Numbered from the stretch's first letter, positions 22,819 to 32,729 are shown. The stretch is DNA of 54,113 bases from Gemmatimonadota bacterium (GCA_031127075.1 JARIFA010000010.1:1-54113), one strand, 5' to 3'. Notes: generated by a model not told the origin, from the letters alone. A program made the numbers and translations.

Positions 22819-24114
22819 ATGCCCATCGCGCCCCGCCGCTTCGGCGTCTGGAAGGCCACCGCCCTCGTCGTGGGGAACATCATCGGGGCCGGCATCTTCA
22901 TGCTCCCACGCGACCTCGCGCCCACCGGTTGGACCGCCGTCGGGGCGTGGCTTCTCGCCGTCATCGGCGCGCTCGGGGTGGCATGGGTCTTCGCCCGCCT
23001 CTTCGCCGCCTTCCCGACGGCGGGTGGGGTGCACGGCATCCTGACCCTCGGTGTCGGGCCGCGTGCGGCCTTCGTCGGGAGCTGGGGGTACCTCGTCTCC
23101 GTCTGGGCCGCGAACGCCACGCTCGCGATCTCGGGCGTCGAATACCTCGCCCGCATCGTGCCGCTCCCGCACGCGACCCCGTGGCTCCGGCCGACCCTCG
23201 CCCTCGGGGCGCTCGGCGTGCTGCTCCTCGCGAACCTCCGTGGCCGCGGCGGGGATGTGCAGTTGGTCTCGACCGCCGTGAAGCTCCTCCCGCTCGTCGC
23301 CGTGCTGCTCCTCGCCGCGCGGCTCCTCGGTCAGGAGGGTGCTGCCGCGGTGGCCGCCACCGCGCCCGCGCCCTTCGCGGCCGCCGCGCTCCTCCCGGCG
23401 ATGAGCCTCACCCTCTACGCGATGCTCGGCATCGAAAGCGCCGCCATCCCGGCGGATCTCGTCGAGGACGCCCCACGCGTCGTCCCGCGCGCGACGATGT
23501 TCGGCACCGCCCTCAGCGGACTCGTCGGGCTGCTGGTCACCTGCGGCGTGACGCTCCTCCTGCCGGGCGCCGCCACCTCCGACGCGCCGCTCGCCGATTT
23601 CGTCGCGTGGCAGTCGGTCCCAAGTGCCGGACCGCTGGTCGCTCTCTGCGCCATCGTGAGTTGCTTCGGCTGCCTGAACGGCTATCTGCTCGTCGGTGCG
23701 GAGCTGACCGCGGCGATGGCCGACGATGGCGACCTCCCCGCCGCGCTCGGCCGACGCAACGCGGTCGGCGTCGCGCCGGCCCCGCTCTGGCTCGGCGCCG
23801 GCGTCACGACGCTGCTCATCCTCGCGGCCTACACCGCGACCTCCGCGTTCCGATTCGCCGCGCTCGTCACCACCGCGACGAACCTCGTGCTGTACCTGCT
23901 CGCCCTCGCCACCGCCGCGCGATTCCTCGTCGATGGCCGCCTCCCACGCACCGTCGGGCTCACCGTGGCCTGTCTCGGCGGCACGGTGTTCGCGATGCTC
24001 GCGCTGATCGGCGCCGGCGGTGAAGCGCTCGGTTGGGGCGCCGCCCTCGTCGCCGCCGGCATCCCACTCGGACTCGTCGCGCGACAGGCGACGCGCCCGG
24101 CGCGCGCACGTTAG
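22819..24114 (+). CDS. APC-superfamily amino acid permease
   Basis: A 431-residue transporter with about 12 helices. The first helix carries the substrate-binding break VVGNIIGAGIFMLP, and helix 6 reads LTLYAMLGIESAAIPADLVEDAPRVVPRAT, the usual APC pattern (SLTLYAxxGxE). It resembles arginine/agmatine/ornithine exchangers of the basic amino acid subgroup, though sequence alone does not fix the substrate. Divergence from the DDAH gene across 32 bases supports arginine, ornithine or citrulline. A CATATT box ends nine bases before ATG 22819. Confidence 0.87.
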   Translation: MPIAPRRFGVWKATALVVGNIIGAGIFMLPRDLAPTGWTAVGAWLLAVIGALGVAWVFARLFAAFPTAGGVHGILTLGVGPRAAFVGSWGYLVSVWAANATLAISGVEYLARIVPLPHATPWLRPTLALGALGVLLLANLRGRGGDVQLVSTAVKLLPLVAVLLLAARLLGQEGAAAVAATAPAPFAAAALLPAMSLTLYAMLGIESAAIPADLVEDAPRVVPRATMFGTALSGLVGLLVTCGVTLLLPGAATSDAPLADFVAWQSVPSAGPLVALCAIVSCFGCLNGYLLVGAELTAAMADDGDLPAALGRRNAVGVAPAPLWLGAGVTTLLILAAYTATSAFRFAALVTTATNLVLYLLALATAARFLVDGRLPRTVGLTVACLGGTVFAMLALIGAGGEALGWGAALVAAGIPLGLVARQATRPARAR

Positions 24115-24160
24115 CGCGCGCCCGCGAGTGCCCTCCGCGATTGTCCGAGGACGCCACGCG

Positions 24161-25612
24161 ATGACCCACCACCAGGTCCTCATCATCGGCAGCGGATTCG
24201 CCGGCATCGGGATGGCGATCCGCCTCCGAGAGGCCGGCGTCGAGGACGTCGTGATCCTCGAGCGTGCCGCCTCGCTCGGCGGCACCTGGCAAGCGAACCG
24301 CTATCCGGGATGTGCCTGCGATGTGGAGTCAGTGCTCTACTCGTTCTCGTTCGCGCCGAACCCCGGGTGGACCCGCACCTTCGCGACGCAACCGGAGATC
24401 GAGGCGCACCTGATCCACCTCGCGGCGACGCACCGGATCACGGATCGGATCCGCTTCGGCGAGGACGTCCGGTCCGCGCACTGGGATGCCGCGCACGCCC
24501 GCTGGGAGGTGAGAACGTCGACCGCCACGTGGACCGCGGAGACGCTCATCCTCGCGACCGGGGCACTGAGTGATCCGATGCGCCCCGACATCGTCGGCCT
24601 CGAGTCGTTCGACGGCCCGATGTTCCACACCGCGGAGTGGGATCCCACCGTATCGCTCGACGGACGTCGCGTCGGCATCATCGGGACCGGCGCCTCGGCC
24701 ATCCAGGTGATTCCCGCGATCCAGCCGCAAGTGGCACAGCTGGTGGTGGCACAGCGCACGCCGCCCTGGGTGATGCCGCGCTGGGACCGAGCGATTCCCG
24801 AGCGGACACGCCAACGCTTCGCGCGGTGGCCCTGGACGCAGCAGCTCGCGCGGCTCGCGCAGTACCTCCGGCACGAGGTGCTCTTCCTCCCTTTCCGCCA
24901 CGCAACGCTGCGGCGGGTCGCCGAGGCGGTGATCGGCCTGCATCTGCGCCTGCAGGTGCGGGATCCCGCCCTCCGCGCGCGCCTCCGGCCACGCTACGGC
25001 ATCGGGTGCAAGCGTCTGCTCCTCTCGGATGACTTCTATCCGGCGATGACGCGCCCGAACGTCACGCTGGAGACGGCCGCCATCCGGCGAATCCTCCCCG
25101 ACGGCATCGAGATGGCGGATGGGACGCACCACCGGCTCGACGTCCTCCTCCTCGCGACGGGGTTCCGTCCGACGGATCCCCCGCTCGCGCCGGCGGTGGT
25201 CGGTGCCGCGGGGCGTTCGCTCGCCGAGGTCTGGGCCGGGAGTCCTCGAGCCCATCTCGGTTGCTCGGTCGCCGGCTTCCCGAATCTCTTCCTGCTCAAC
25301 GGCCCCAACACGGGACTCGGCCATTCGTCGGTGCTCCTGATGTTCGAAGCGCAGTTCGCACAGATCCTCGGCGTCCTCGCCGCGCGTCGGGCACGCGGCG
25401 CCCGGAGTGTCGCGCCGACCGAGGCCGCGCAGGCGCGCTATGTGCGGTGGCTCGACGCGGCGCACCGTACCACCGTCTGGCAGTCCGGCGGCTGTGCGAG
25501 CTGGTACCTCGACCGGACGGGGCGGAACAGCACCCTGTGGCCCTACGGGGTGGGTCGGTATCGCCGACTGCTCGGACGGGTCCGCCCGGAGGAGTACGCG
25601 TTCGACGCCTGA
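24161..25612 (+). CDS. Flavin-containing monooxygenase, Baeyer-Villiger-like
   Basis: A 483-residue two-dinucleotide flavoprotein. The FAD loop GSGFAG (10-15) opens the protein and the NADPH loop IIGTGASAIQV comes later. The Baeyer-Villiger fingerprint F-x-G-x3-H-x3-W appears as FDGPMFHTAEWDP. LGGTWQANRYPGCACDVES is typical too. It would insert oxygen next to a ketone or oxidise a heteroatom. ATG 24161 is preferred over the upstream frame start at 24020, which lies inside the permease gene. The gap to the permease is short (46 bases), so they may be co-transcribed. Substrate is unknown. Confidence 0.9.
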   Translation: MTHHQVLIIGSGFAGIGMAIRLREAGVEDVVILERAASLGGTWQANRYPGCACDVESVLYSFSFAPNPGWTRTFATQPEIEAHLIHLAATHRITDRIRFGEDVRSAHWDAAHARWEVRTSTATWTAETLILATGALSDPMRPDIVGLESFDGPMFHTAEWDPTVSLDGRRVGIIGTGASAIQVIPAIQPQVAQLVVAQRTPPWVMPRWDRAIPERTRQRFARWPWTQQLARLAQYLRHEVLFLPFRHATLRRVAEAVIGLHLRLQVRDPALRARLRPRYGIGCKRLLLSDDFYPAMTRPNVTLETAAIRRILPDGIEMADGTHHRLDVLLLATGFRPTDPPLAPAVVGAAGRSLAEVWAGSPRAHLGCSVAGFPNLFLLNGPNTGLGHSSVLLMFEAQFAQILGVLAARRARGARSVAPTEAAQARYVRWLDAAHRTTVWQSGGCASWYLDRTGRNSTLWPYGVGRYRRLLGRVRPEEYAFDA

Positions 25613-25681
25613 TCACCCGCGATGGCGAGGCCGACCCGCGCTCGCTCCGTCGTCACCTCCCGCCCTCCGTCACGTCGCTGC

Positions 25682-25712
25682 TTGAACGTCCCGACCGGCA
25701 TCGCCGTACATC
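25682..25712 (+). promoter_or_regulatory. Possible promoter for the M28 peptidase gene
   Basis: TTGAAC (25682-25687) and TACATC (25707-25712) are 19 bases apart, or 18 if the -10 is read as GTACAT. This is the only sigma70-like pair in the 131-base gap. A GGAG precedes ATG 25744 by eight bases. Confidence 0.35.
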
Positions 25713-25743
25713 TCGCGTCACCTCTTCCTGCCTGGAGTCGTTG

Positions 25744-27546
25744 ATGTCTCGTTCCGCCCGCCACGCCCGTCGCGCCGTCCTCGCCACCATCGGCTTCGTC
25801 CTCTTCGCCGTGCAGCCTGGACTCATCTCCGCGCAGGCGACGAACCGATACGGCAACCCGGCGCGGGTGCGTCCGGCACCGACCGCGTCGGGGATCTCGG
25901 TGCGCGACCTGCAGATCCGGCTCTATCAGTTCGCCGACGACTCGATGCAGGGGCGGCAGGTCGGCCGCGTCGGCAACAAGAAGGGGACCGACTATATCGC
26001 CGCGGAGCTCCGGCGCCTCGGTGTCATCCCCGCGGGGGATGACGGCACCTACTTCCAGGTGCTGCCGTACCATCTGCGCCGCTTCACGCCGAGTTCGCGC
26101 GTCACCGTGAACGGCACGCCGTTGGCGTGGAACACGGAGGTCGTCGCGGTCCCGGGCGCGCGCGCGCCGCGGCCGATCGCGGATGCCACCGTCATCTTCG
26201 GCGGCACGCAGGGGGACACCACTGCGCAGATTCCCGCCGCCGCCGCGGCCGGGAAGTTCGTGGTGCTCCTCCCCGCGCCGGGTCGGCGGACCGGACCCGC
26301 CGGGGTCGCGTTCGGCGGACGCGGGGGACCGACCGCACCCGGCCGCTTCGACGCCGCGGCGGCGGTGGCCGTCATCGACCTCGACGACCTCACCCCCGCG
26401 CAGCGTGTCGCCCTCAACGAGCCGACCGTCGCGACGATCACACCGACGCCGCGGGTCGCCCCGACGCCGGCGGGCACCCCGGTCGACTCGCTCGCCCTGC
26501 TCCGCCAGCAGGTCGCGCAGCTGCAACCGCAGGCGCAACTCCGCATCACCCGCGCCGCGGCCGCGGCGCTCTTCTCTCGCACGAGCTTCGAAGGGGTAAC
26601 TCCTGGCACCAGCGGCGGGACGGTGAACGCCGCACTCGATTTCGTCGAGCTGCCCTCCGCCTATGGCCGCAACGTCGTGGGGATCATCCCCGGCAGCGAC
26701 CCCGCCCTCGCGACGCAGTACGTCGCCATCGGCGCACATAACGACCACGTCGGCTTCACCACGCCCGTCGACAAGGACTCGCTCAAGGCCTTCAACGACC
26801 TGCGGATGCGGTGGATGCTCGAGAACGGGATGAAGCAGCCCACAATCGAGGTGCTCGCGCAGTTCCGCGTGAATATGGACAGCATCCGGCGTCGCGTCCC
26901 CACCCCGCGGCTCGACTCGATCAACAACGGCGCCGACGATGACGGCTCCGGGTCGATGGCGGTCCTCGAGATCGCGGAGGCGATCGCCGCGATGCCGGTG
27001 AAGCCGAAGCGCTCGACCCTCTTCATCTGGCATACTGGCGAGGAAGGGGGGCTCGTCGGCTCGGCGTTCTTCACGCGTAACCCGACCGTCCCGCTCGACT
27101 CCGTCGTCGCGCAGATCAACATCGATATGATCGGGCGCGGGCGCGCCGAGGACCTTCCGGGTGGCGGCGACGACTTCGTCGGGGTGATCGGCTCCTTCTT
27201 CGACTCCCGCGACCTCGGTGAGCAGGTCCGGACGACGAATGCGAAGCAGGCGCGCCCGCTCGCGCTCGACTACAAGTTCGACGATCCGATCAGCTGGGCC
27301 GGATACAACAACCTCTACGGGCGCAGCGATCACTTCAACTACGCGCGACAGGGCGTGCCGATCGCTTTCTTCTTCACCGGGCTCCACGGCGACTACCACC
27401 AGCGCAGCGACGAGCCGGAGTTCATCGACTATCCGCACTACGCGCGGATCACGTCGATGCTGAAGGACCTGACGGTGGATGTGGGGAATGGGCCGCGACC
27501 GCGGCTCAACGGAACGAAGCCGGCGCGTCCTCGTCCGGTCCCCTGA
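25744..27546 (+). CDS. Exported M28-family zinc peptidase with PA-like insert
   Basis: A 600-residue protein with a signal peptide ending near GLISAQ. The two-zinc aminopeptidase core is complete: [10 protein letters not shown] (His), [10 protein letters not shown] (Asp), [14 protein letters not shown] (Glu-Glu), INIDMIGR (Asp) and [13 protein letters not shown] (His). Between about 130 and 290 lies a protease-associated-like domain interrupted by an Ala/Pro/Gly-rich stretch ([19 protein letters not shown]). It probably degrades peptides outside the inner membrane. ATG 25744 gives the signal peptide and has a fair SD. The 3' end overlaps the convergent kinase gene by 41 bases. Confidence 0.9.
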   Translation: MSRSARHARRAVLATIGFVLFAVQPGLISAQATNRYGNPARVRPAPTASGISVRDLQIRLYQFADDSMQGRQVGRVGNKKGTDYIAAELRRLGVIPAGDDGTYFQVLPYHLRRFTPSSRVTVNGTPLAWNTEVVAVPGARAPRPIADATVIFGGTQGDTTAQIPAAAAAGKFVVLLPAPGRRTGPAGVAFGGRGGPTAPGRFDAAAAVAVIDLDDLTPAQRVALNEPTVATITPTPRVAPTPAGTPVDSLALLRQQVAQLQPQAQLRITRAAAAALFSRTSFEGVTPGTSGGTVNAALDFVELPSAYGRNVVGIIPGSDPALATQYVAIGAHNDHVGFTTPVDKDSLKAFNDLRMRWMLENGMKQPTIEVLAQFRVNMDSIRRRVPTPRLDSINNGADDDGSGSMAVLEIAEAIAAMPVKPKRSTLFIWHTGEEGGLVGSAFFTRNPTVPLDSVVAQINIDMIGRGRAEDLPGGGDDFVGVIGSFFDSRDLGEQVRTTNAKQARPLALDYKFDDPISWAGYNNLYGRSDHFNYARQGVPIAFFFTGLHGDYHQRSDEPEFIDYPHYARITSMLKDLTVDVGNGPRPRLNGTKPARPRPVP

Positions 27547-29857
27547 CCGCGACGCCCCGCGCCACCACCTCCGACGCGAACCGGATCAACGCCGCCTCGA
27601 GGGCTTCCAACAGCGGGAAGAGTTCGTCGGCCAGGGCGCGGACCGCGACCCAGGCGTCATCGCCGCCCCCACCGGTCGTGGTCCGCCCGAGGCGCTCCAA
27701 CGCCGCGGAGAGCTCTTGTGCACCGTGGGCGCCCACCTGACCCGCGGCCGACTTGAAGCGATGCGCCACCTCGGCCACCGCGCTGAGGTCCTGCGCCGCG
27801 ATCGCCGTCATCAGTTCCGCGCGCGCGCGCGCCGCCGATCGGGCGAACTCCTCCGCGAGCTCCTGCAAGAACTCGGGATCGTCCCCGGTCACCGCCTGGA
27901 GGACCGCGGGATCGAACACCGGGGTCGATGGTGATCGGGGGACGGCGGCGCTGACGGCCGGAGGCGCCGGTGCGGTGACGTCGGTGGAGGACTCGTCCGC
28001 ACCGATGCACCACGCTTCCACCCACTCCGCGAGCCGTTTCGGATCGACCGGCTTCGCCAGGAATCCCACCATCCCCGCCGTCCGGCACCGCGCGCGGTCC
28101 TCCGCCGTGACATTCGCCGTCATCGCCACGATCGGCGGGATCCCCGACATCTCGCGCAACCGAGTGGTCGCTTCGAGACCATCCATCACCGGCATCTGCA
28201 CATCCATCAGGATCAGGTCGAACGGCCCCACCTCCCGGACCGCATCGATCGCCGCAGCCCCGTGCGGCGCGAGGACGACCTCCGCGCCCGCACGCTCGAG
28301 CAGCTCACGCACGACCTGCCGATTGAACTCGTTGTCCTCGGCGACGAGGAGGCGTCGGCCCACGAGCAGCTGGCGCGCCGGATGAGCGCCTGAGACGCGC
28401 ACCTCGGACACCTCCGCACGCCCCACGTGCACCGTGAACCCGAATCGGCTCCCCACCCCACTCGTGCTCTCGACCGTGATGCGCCCGCCCATCGCCGCGA
28501 TGAGCCGCTGTGAGATCACGAGGCCGAGGCCCGTGCCACCGTACAGCCGCGTCGTCGATGAATCGGCCTGGCTGAACGGCTGGAAGAGCCGGGCCTGCTG
28601 CTCCTCCGTCAGGCCGATCCCGGAATCCGTGACCGACACGATGAGATCGAGCCCGTTCGCCGCCAGGGCCCCCGCCGACAGCTGCAACCGCACCTCGCCC
28701 TCCGACGTGAACTTGACCGCGTTCCCGACGAGGTTCACCAGCACCTGCTGCAACCGCAGCCCGTCCCCGACGATCACCGCCGGCAGCGCCGGGTCGATCT
28801 CCTGGACGAATCGCAGCCCCTTCACGCGGGCTTGGTCCCCACAGACGACCTCCACCTGCTGGACGAGCTCGGCGAGGACCACGGGTTCCGCCTCGAGTTG
28901 GAGCGCGCCCGCCTCGAGCTTCGAGAAGTCGAGGACGTCGCTCACGATCCCGAGCAACCCGCGCGTGGCCCGCTCGATCTTCGTCACGTAGTCGCGCTGC
29001 ACCGCGGAGAGCGGCGTGTTCAGGCTGAGGTGCGCGAGCCCGAGCACGGCATTGATCGGCGTCCGGACCTCGTGACTCATATTCGCCACGAAGGCGCTCT
29101 TCGCCCGGTCGGCGGCTTCCGCGCTCTGTTTCGCCTGCACGAGCCCCGCCTGATACTCGGCGTTCCGCACCTTCGCCTCCGCGAGCGTGTCGCGCAGACG
29201 ACGCAGCGCGGCGGCCAGTGCCTCGTGCTCCACCGCGTGCCACCCCGCAGGCACCATGATGTCGTAGCGTTCGTCTCGTAGCCCCTCCGCGACCCGGGTC
29301 AGCACCTCCATCGGGGCGGCGACGGCACGGGCGACGTACCCGAGCGCCACGAGCGACAAGAGGAAGAGCAGCGCGAGGAACTGATAGACCGGGCGATTCA
29401 GCGCCGCGATATCCGCATCGAGCCGAGCCCGGGAGGCCGCGACGAGCACGCGGCCGGTGACGATCTCGCTCCGCACCGGCGCCGTCGCGACGAGATAGGC
29501 CGCCGCAGGGGGCCGGAGGACCGTCGCCGAGGCGATGGTCGACGGATTCACCGCGAGGACGCGCGCCGCCCCCGTCTCTTCGCTGATGAGGGCGACGAAG
29601 GCGAAATCGCTCGCGGTCGTGGTCACCGCGATCGCACGAGCCAGCGCATCCAACGAGCCCTCGGCGAGCGCCGCCTCGACGCTGAGCGCCGTCGCGCGCG
29701 CGAGTTCCTCCATCCGCTGTGCGGTCGCCTCGCGGACGACCCGCGACTGCCGAGTGGGATAGAAGATGCCGAGCACCACGAGGGCCGTCGTCAGTGCACC
29801 CGCGAAGGGGAGCCAGATCCGGAAGGCGATCCGGCGGTGCCAGGCCCCAACCGCCAC
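27506..29857 (-). CDS. Hybrid sensor histidine kinase with receiver and Hpt domains
   Basis: A 783-residue phosphorelay protein. It has a membrane helix (about 13-33), a periplasmic sensor (34-155), a second helix (156-178) and a HAMP-like linker (180-235). The histidine-kinase core has His262 ([11 protein letters not shown]), the N-box VGNAVKF and G-boxes DSGIG and GGTGLGL. The receiver has Asp552 ([13 protein letters not shown]) with Lys602, and a C-terminal Hpt domain has His699 ([11 protein letters not shown]). Every relay step is therefore in one chain. The GTG start at 29857 shares a base with the upstream TAG (TAGTG), so translation is coupled to the PstS-like gene. The output regulator is not in the window. 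Confidence 0.93.
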   Translation of the reverse strand: MAVGAWHRRIAFRIWLPFAGALTTALVVLGIFYPTRQSRVVREATAQRMEELARATALSVEAALAEGSLDALARAIAVTTTASDFAFVALISEETGAARVLAVNPSTIASATVLRPPAAAYLVATAPVRSEIVTGRVLVAASRARLDADIAALNRPVYQFLALLFLLSLVALGYVARAVAAPMEVLTRVAEGLRDERYDIMVPAGWHAVEHEALAAALRRLRDTLAEAKVRNAEYQAGLVQAKQSAEAADRAKSAFVANMSHEVRTPINAVLGLAHLSLNTPLSAVQRDYVTKIERATRGLLGIVSDVLDFSKLEAGALQLEAEPVVLAELVQQVEVVCGDQARVKGLRFVQEIDPALPAVIVGDGLRLQQVLVNLVGNAVKFTSEGEVRLQLSAGALAANGLDLIVSVTDSGIGLTEEQQARLFQPFSQADSSTTRLYGGTGLGLVISQRLIAAMGGRITVESTSGVGSRFGFTVHVGRAEVSEVRVSGAHPARQLLVGRRLLVAEDNEFNRQVVRELLERAGAEVVLAPHGAAAIDAVREVGPFDLILMDVQMPVMDGLEATTRLREMSGIPPIVAMTANVTAEDRARCRTAGMVGFLAKPVDPKRLAEWVEAWCIGADESSTDVTAPAPPAVSAAVPRSPSTPVFDPAVLQAVTGDDPEFLQELAEEFARSAARARAELMTAIAAQDLSAVAEVAHRFKSAAGQVGAHGAQELSAALERLGRTTTGGGGDDAWVAVRALADELFPLLEALEAALIRFASEVVARGVAVRGPDEDAPASFR

Positions 29858-30321
29858 TACCGGACCCGGATGACGAGCGACTGTGCCGCCTCGGGGACCG
29901 GCGCGGGCACCACCGCGATCGCCCCGGGCGTCCGACGCACGAACGCCACCATCTCCTCGGCCGACTCGAACTGCGCCGGCGGCGTCGCGCGCCCCTGGAA
30001 GACAAGGCTCAACCAGTATCGCTGCAACCCCGTCTTCGAGAGACCGAAGACATCACGGGCCACGCGCTCGATCAGCGGACTCCGCGCCGAGGGGAGGACC
30101 ACCGTCACCGCGATCCCGCCGCCCCAGAGCGCACGCTCGCCGCGCATCAGCTGGATCACCTCGACGCGGGAGAGCGTCTCTATCCCGGGGGCGTTCGCGA
30201 GCACCGCGAGCCCCTCGAAGCCCCGTGCCTGCGCGCCCCCGGAGCGCGGCGACACGGCGAGCACAGCGAACGCCAGAAGCGCCCATCCGCGGGAGACCAT
30301 CCGCCGCCCGATGGCCGGCAT
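29857..30321 (-). CDS. Small PstS/periplasmic phosphate-binding-like protein
   Basis: A 154-residue exported protein (signal: [21 protein letters not shown]). The mature part resembles one lobe of the PstS fold: [64 protein letters not shown] and a C-terminal [10 protein letters not shown] strand. It is far shorter than transport PstS proteins (about 300) and no ABC subunits are nearby. It may bind a ligand and present it to the kinase encoded next, with which it is translationally coupled. ATG 30321 overlaps the porin stop (TGATG); an ATG at 30300 is also possible. Confidence 0.78.
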   Translation of the reverse strand: MPAIGRRMVSRGWALLAFAVLAVSPRSGGAQARGFEGLAVLANAPGIETLSRVEVIQLMRGERALWGGGIAVTVVLPSARSPLIERVARDVFGLSKTGLQRYWLSLVFQGRATPPAQFESAEEMVAFVRRTPGAIAVVPAPVPEAAQSLVIRVR

Positions 30322-31412
30322 CAGAACCCGTACGCCAGCTGCATCCGCAGCGCGGTGCCGCCGGAACGGTGCGCCGCCCCGTCGTGCCAGTGCGTCTCCC
30401 GCTGCCGCTCCACCTGCACCTTCAGGTTCACGAGAGGACTCGCCTCGAGCCGCACGCCGACCGCCATCTTCAGCTTGGCGAGCGGGTAGACGTGCAGGTC
30501 GTTGTCGGCCGACCGGAGATGCTCATTCAACGCGTAGGGCACCACGCTGCCAAGCCGCACGCCGAGGTACGTGAAGTCCGCGTGGTTCCGCGCGAGCCCG
30601 AGCGAATCGGTCCGCGTGTTGTTGAACGTGTGCTCGTGGAGGAACTCGACGCGCTCGCCGAACCAGGCGAGGGAGACGCTGAATAACGTGAAGTCGAGGT
30701 CGCCGGTGTAGCGCTCCGAGACGGGGATCTCGGGCGCGGTGGTGTGGCCGGCGTGCGCGCCGTACGCGTTCTTCTCGAGATAGTCGCGGTAGTACGACGC
30801 GCCGATGCGCATCCCATCGATCGGCTTCGCGTGCACCGCCACCATCGCAGCGGGGGAGACGCCCTCCTTCTTCACGTCCGTGCCGTCGATGCCGTTGCCA
30901 AGCATCACGTCGTAGCCGACACGGGCCGAGCCAAGGTTCTGGCCCTGCCACTGCACGCCGAGCGTGTGGAGCGGCACGAAATGACTGAAGGCGTAGGGCC
31001 GGTCGATCACGGGGAAGAAGACCCGCCCGTGATGGTACACGTCGTTCCAGTAATTGACCGGCGTATGCACCTTGCCGGCGATCACCGCGTGATTCGGCGT
31101 GACGCTGTAGCGGATCAGCGACCGCTCGATGCTCGGGAGATACCCGGTCGACGAGGTCCCCGTGAACCGGATCACGTACTCTCCGAGGAAGGAGAGCCGG
31201 TCGTTGGCCTTGCCGGTGACGAAGAGGCTGTGCTCGCCGATGGAGAAGAAGGCATCCCGCTCGGCGCCGTCGAGGACGGAGTACTCCTGATGACCGTAGC
31301 CGTTCACTTGGATCTGGCGCTCCTGCCCGACCGCCCGGCCCGGAAGGCCGGCCAGCAAGGAGAGGCCGACGAGCACGTGGGGGATGACCCGACCATTGAG
31401 GCGTGTGCGCAT
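30321..31412 (-). CDS. Outer-membrane porin-like beta-barrel protein
   Basis: A 363-residue exported protein (signal ending GRAVGQ) made of alternating polar/hydrophobic strands, ending RMQLAYGF with the C-terminal Phe of outer-membrane barrels. Segments such as FLGEYVIRFTG, HTPVNYWNDVYHHGRVFFPVIDRP and HTLGVQWQGQNLGSARVGYDVMLGNG resemble phosphate-selective or related porins. It is the first gene of a three-gene operon (porin, PstS-like protein, hybrid kinase). A TAGGTT box six bases before ATG 31412 suggests a leaderless start. The solute is unknown; phosphate or an oxyanion fits the PstS-like neighbour. Confidence 0.8.
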   Translation of the reverse strand: MRTRLNGRVIPHVLVGLSLLAGLPGRAVGQERQIQVNGYGHQEYSVLDGAERDAFFSIGEHSLFVTGKANDRLSFLGEYVIRFTGTSSTGYLPSIERSLIRYSVTPNHAVIAGKVHTPVNYWNDVYHHGRVFFPVIDRPYAFSHFVPLHTLGVQWQGQNLGSARVGYDVMLGNGIDGTDVKKEGVSPAAMVAVHAKPIDGMRIGASYYRDYLEKNAYGAHAGHTTAPEIPVSERYTGDLDFTLFSVSLAWFGERVEFLHEHTFNNTRTDSLGLARNHADFTYLGVRLGSVVPYALNEHLRSADNDLHVYPLAKLKMAVGVRLEASPLVNLKVQVERQRETHWHDGAAHRSGGTALRMQLAYGF

Positions 31413-31418
31413 CGCCGA

Positions 31419-31424
31419 AACCTA
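31419..31424 (-). promoter_or_regulatory. TAGGTT box, 6 nt before the porin ATG
   Basis: Minus-strand TAGGTT ends six bases before ATG 31412 with TCGGCG between and no Shine-Dalgarno. It matches the TAnnnT pattern seen at other unit starts in this window. Confidence 0.45.
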
Positions 31425-31504
31425 CGACCTGCACCGGGAGGGAACCACCGCGCACGGGCGGCTGAGCCGACGCTCCCGCAGCACCCCGCCGGTCCGACCC
31501 CTGT

Positions 31505-31510
31505 TAAGTT
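31505..31510 (+). promoter_or_regulatory. TAAGTT box, 8 nt before the BLUF ATG
   Basis: TAAGTT lies in the 106-base divergent gap between the porin and BLUF genes and ends eight bases before ATG 31519. There is no Shine-Dalgarno. Confidence 0.45.
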
Positions 31511-31518
31511 TTCACGCG

Positions 31519-31965
31519 ATGAGTGAATCGCCCCTGCATATGCTCGTCTACCTCAGCGCGCTCCAGCCCCGGCTCACGGAGCCGGAACTCGAGGCACTGG
31601 TACACGACTCCCGCACGAGGAACACGGCGGCGGGGATCACCGGCGTGCTTCTGCACGCCGACGGGGATGTCATCCAGTACCTCGAGGGACCGGAGCCGGC
31701 GGTGCGCGCGACCTTCGGCCGGATCGCTCGAGATCCTCGCCACCGGAGCATCGTCGTGGCGGTGGATACCGCGCTCCCGGCGCGGGTATTCCCGCGCTGG
31801 CTGATGGGGCACCTGCAGGTCACCCGTTCGCAGTTCCTCGCCCTCGAGTCCGCCGACTGGCGAGCGGCGGCGGCGCGGCGCGGGCCGGAGGCCACGCCCG
31901 CCGATGGTACGCCGCCGGGTCTCGTGTTGCTGCGGAGCTTCGCGGAGAACGCCCGGAGCCGCTGA
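31519..31965 (+). CDS. BLUF-domain blue-light photoreceptor (short type)
   Basis: A 148-residue protein that is nearly all BLUF domain, the FAD-binding blue-light sensor. Photochemical residues align with PixD/AppA: Tyr11 (LVYLSA), Asn35 (RNTAAGITG), Gln53 (DVIQYLEG), Trp94 and Met96 (FPRWLMG). All the parts needed for the light-induced hydrogen-bond switch are present. There is no fused EAL, cyclase or HTH domain, so it must signal through a partner. It diverges from the porin / PstS-like / hybrid kinase operon. ATG 31519 is chosen because the domain starts here and a TAAGTT box lies eight bases upstream. Confidence 0.92.
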   Translation: MSESPLHMLVYLSALQPRLTEPELEALVHDSRTRNTAAGITGVLLHADGDVIQYLEGPEPAVRATFGRIARDPRHRSIVVAVDTALPARVFPRWLMGHLQVTRSQFLALESADWRAAAARRGPEATPADGTPPGLVLLRSFAENARSR

Positions 31966-31980
31966 CCCACGGGCGACGCC

Positions 31981-32718
31981 TCACCCGAGGGCGCGGACCT
32001 CCTCCGACGTGAGGTGTCGCCATGCCCCCTTGGGGAGGTCGCCGAGCGCCAACGCACCGACGGCGACGCGGATCAGGCGCTTCACCTCGAGCCCTTCCAC
32101 CGCCAGCAGCCGGCGAATCTGCCGATTGCGCCCCTCGTCGAGGACGATCTCGAGCCAGTGGCTGCTGCGTGATCCCGCCCGCAGGAGGTCGATGCGCTTG
32201 GCGGTGAGTCGCTCCCCGGTCTCGAGCTCGTCGACGCCATCGCGCAGCCGTGCGAGCACCGCCTCGTCGGGGAGCCCTGTGACCTGCACGTGATAGGTCT
32301 TGTCGACATGTGAAGCCGGGTCGGTGAGCCGTGCGGCCCACCGGGTGTCATTCGTCAGGAGCAGGAGTCCTTCGCTCGCCTTATCGAGCCGCCCGACCGG
32401 CGCCACGAACGGGAGCGATGGATCGTCGAGGCAGTCGTAGACCGTCGCTCGGGCGTGCGGGTCGTCCCGAGTGGTGACGAGGCCGCGGGGCTTGTTCAGG
32501 ACGAGATAGACGCTGGGGGCCCGGTCGACCGCCACCCCGTCGACGACGATCGCCGCCGTCTCCGGGTGGACACGGCGGAGGGGGTCGGTCACCACCTGCC
32601 CGCCGACCCGGACCCGGCCCGCACGGACGAGCCGGTCCCCCTCGGCCCGAGAACAGTGACCGAGCTTGGAGAGCGCGCGGGCCAGCCCGACCATCCCCGA
32701 GGGCGTCTTCACGCCCAT
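31981..32718 (-). CDS. Pseudouridine synthase, RsuA/RluB/RluE/RluF family
   Basis: A 245-residue enzyme with an N-terminal S4 RNA-binding domain (LARALSKLGHCSRAEGDRLVRAGRVRVGG) and the catalytic domain LVLNKPRGLVTTRDDP ... APVGRLDKASEGLLLLTND with the nucleophilic Asp of GRLD. GRNRQIRRLL is the usual C-terminal motif. It isomerises a uridine in rRNA to pseudouridine; which site (16S or 23S) cannot be told. The first ATG (32718) is used; Met9 (32694) aligns as well with family starts. Only 11 bases separate it from the divergent BNR gene. Confidence 0.9.
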   Translation of the reverse strand: MGVKTPSGMVGLARALSKLGHCSRAEGDRLVRAGRVRVGGQVVTDPLRRVHPETAAIVVDGVAVDRAPSVYLVLNKPRGLVTTRDDPHARATVYDCLDDPSLPFVAPVGRLDKASEGLLLLTNDTRWAARLTDPASHVDKTYHVQVTGLPDEAVLARLRDGVDELETGERLTAKRIDLLRAGSRSSHWLEIVLDEGRNRQIRRLLAVEGLEVKRLIRVAVGALALGDLPKGAWRHLTSEEVRALG

Positions 32719-32723
32719 AAGTT
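32718..32723 (+). promoter_or_regulatory. TAAGTT box, 6 nt before the BNR-protein ATG
   Basis: TAAGTT overlaps the last base of the divergent pseudouridine synthase start codon and ends six bases before ATG 32730. There is no Shine-Dalgarno in the 11-base gap, so a leaderless transcript is likely. Confidence 0.5.
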
Positions 32724-32729
32724 ATCGGG

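Noticed and set aside
31519-31965. Part of a photosynthesis gene cluster
   Set aside because: Some Gemmatimonadota are phototrophic, but no puf, bch or crt genes are in the window; a BLUF protein alone does not imply phototrophy.
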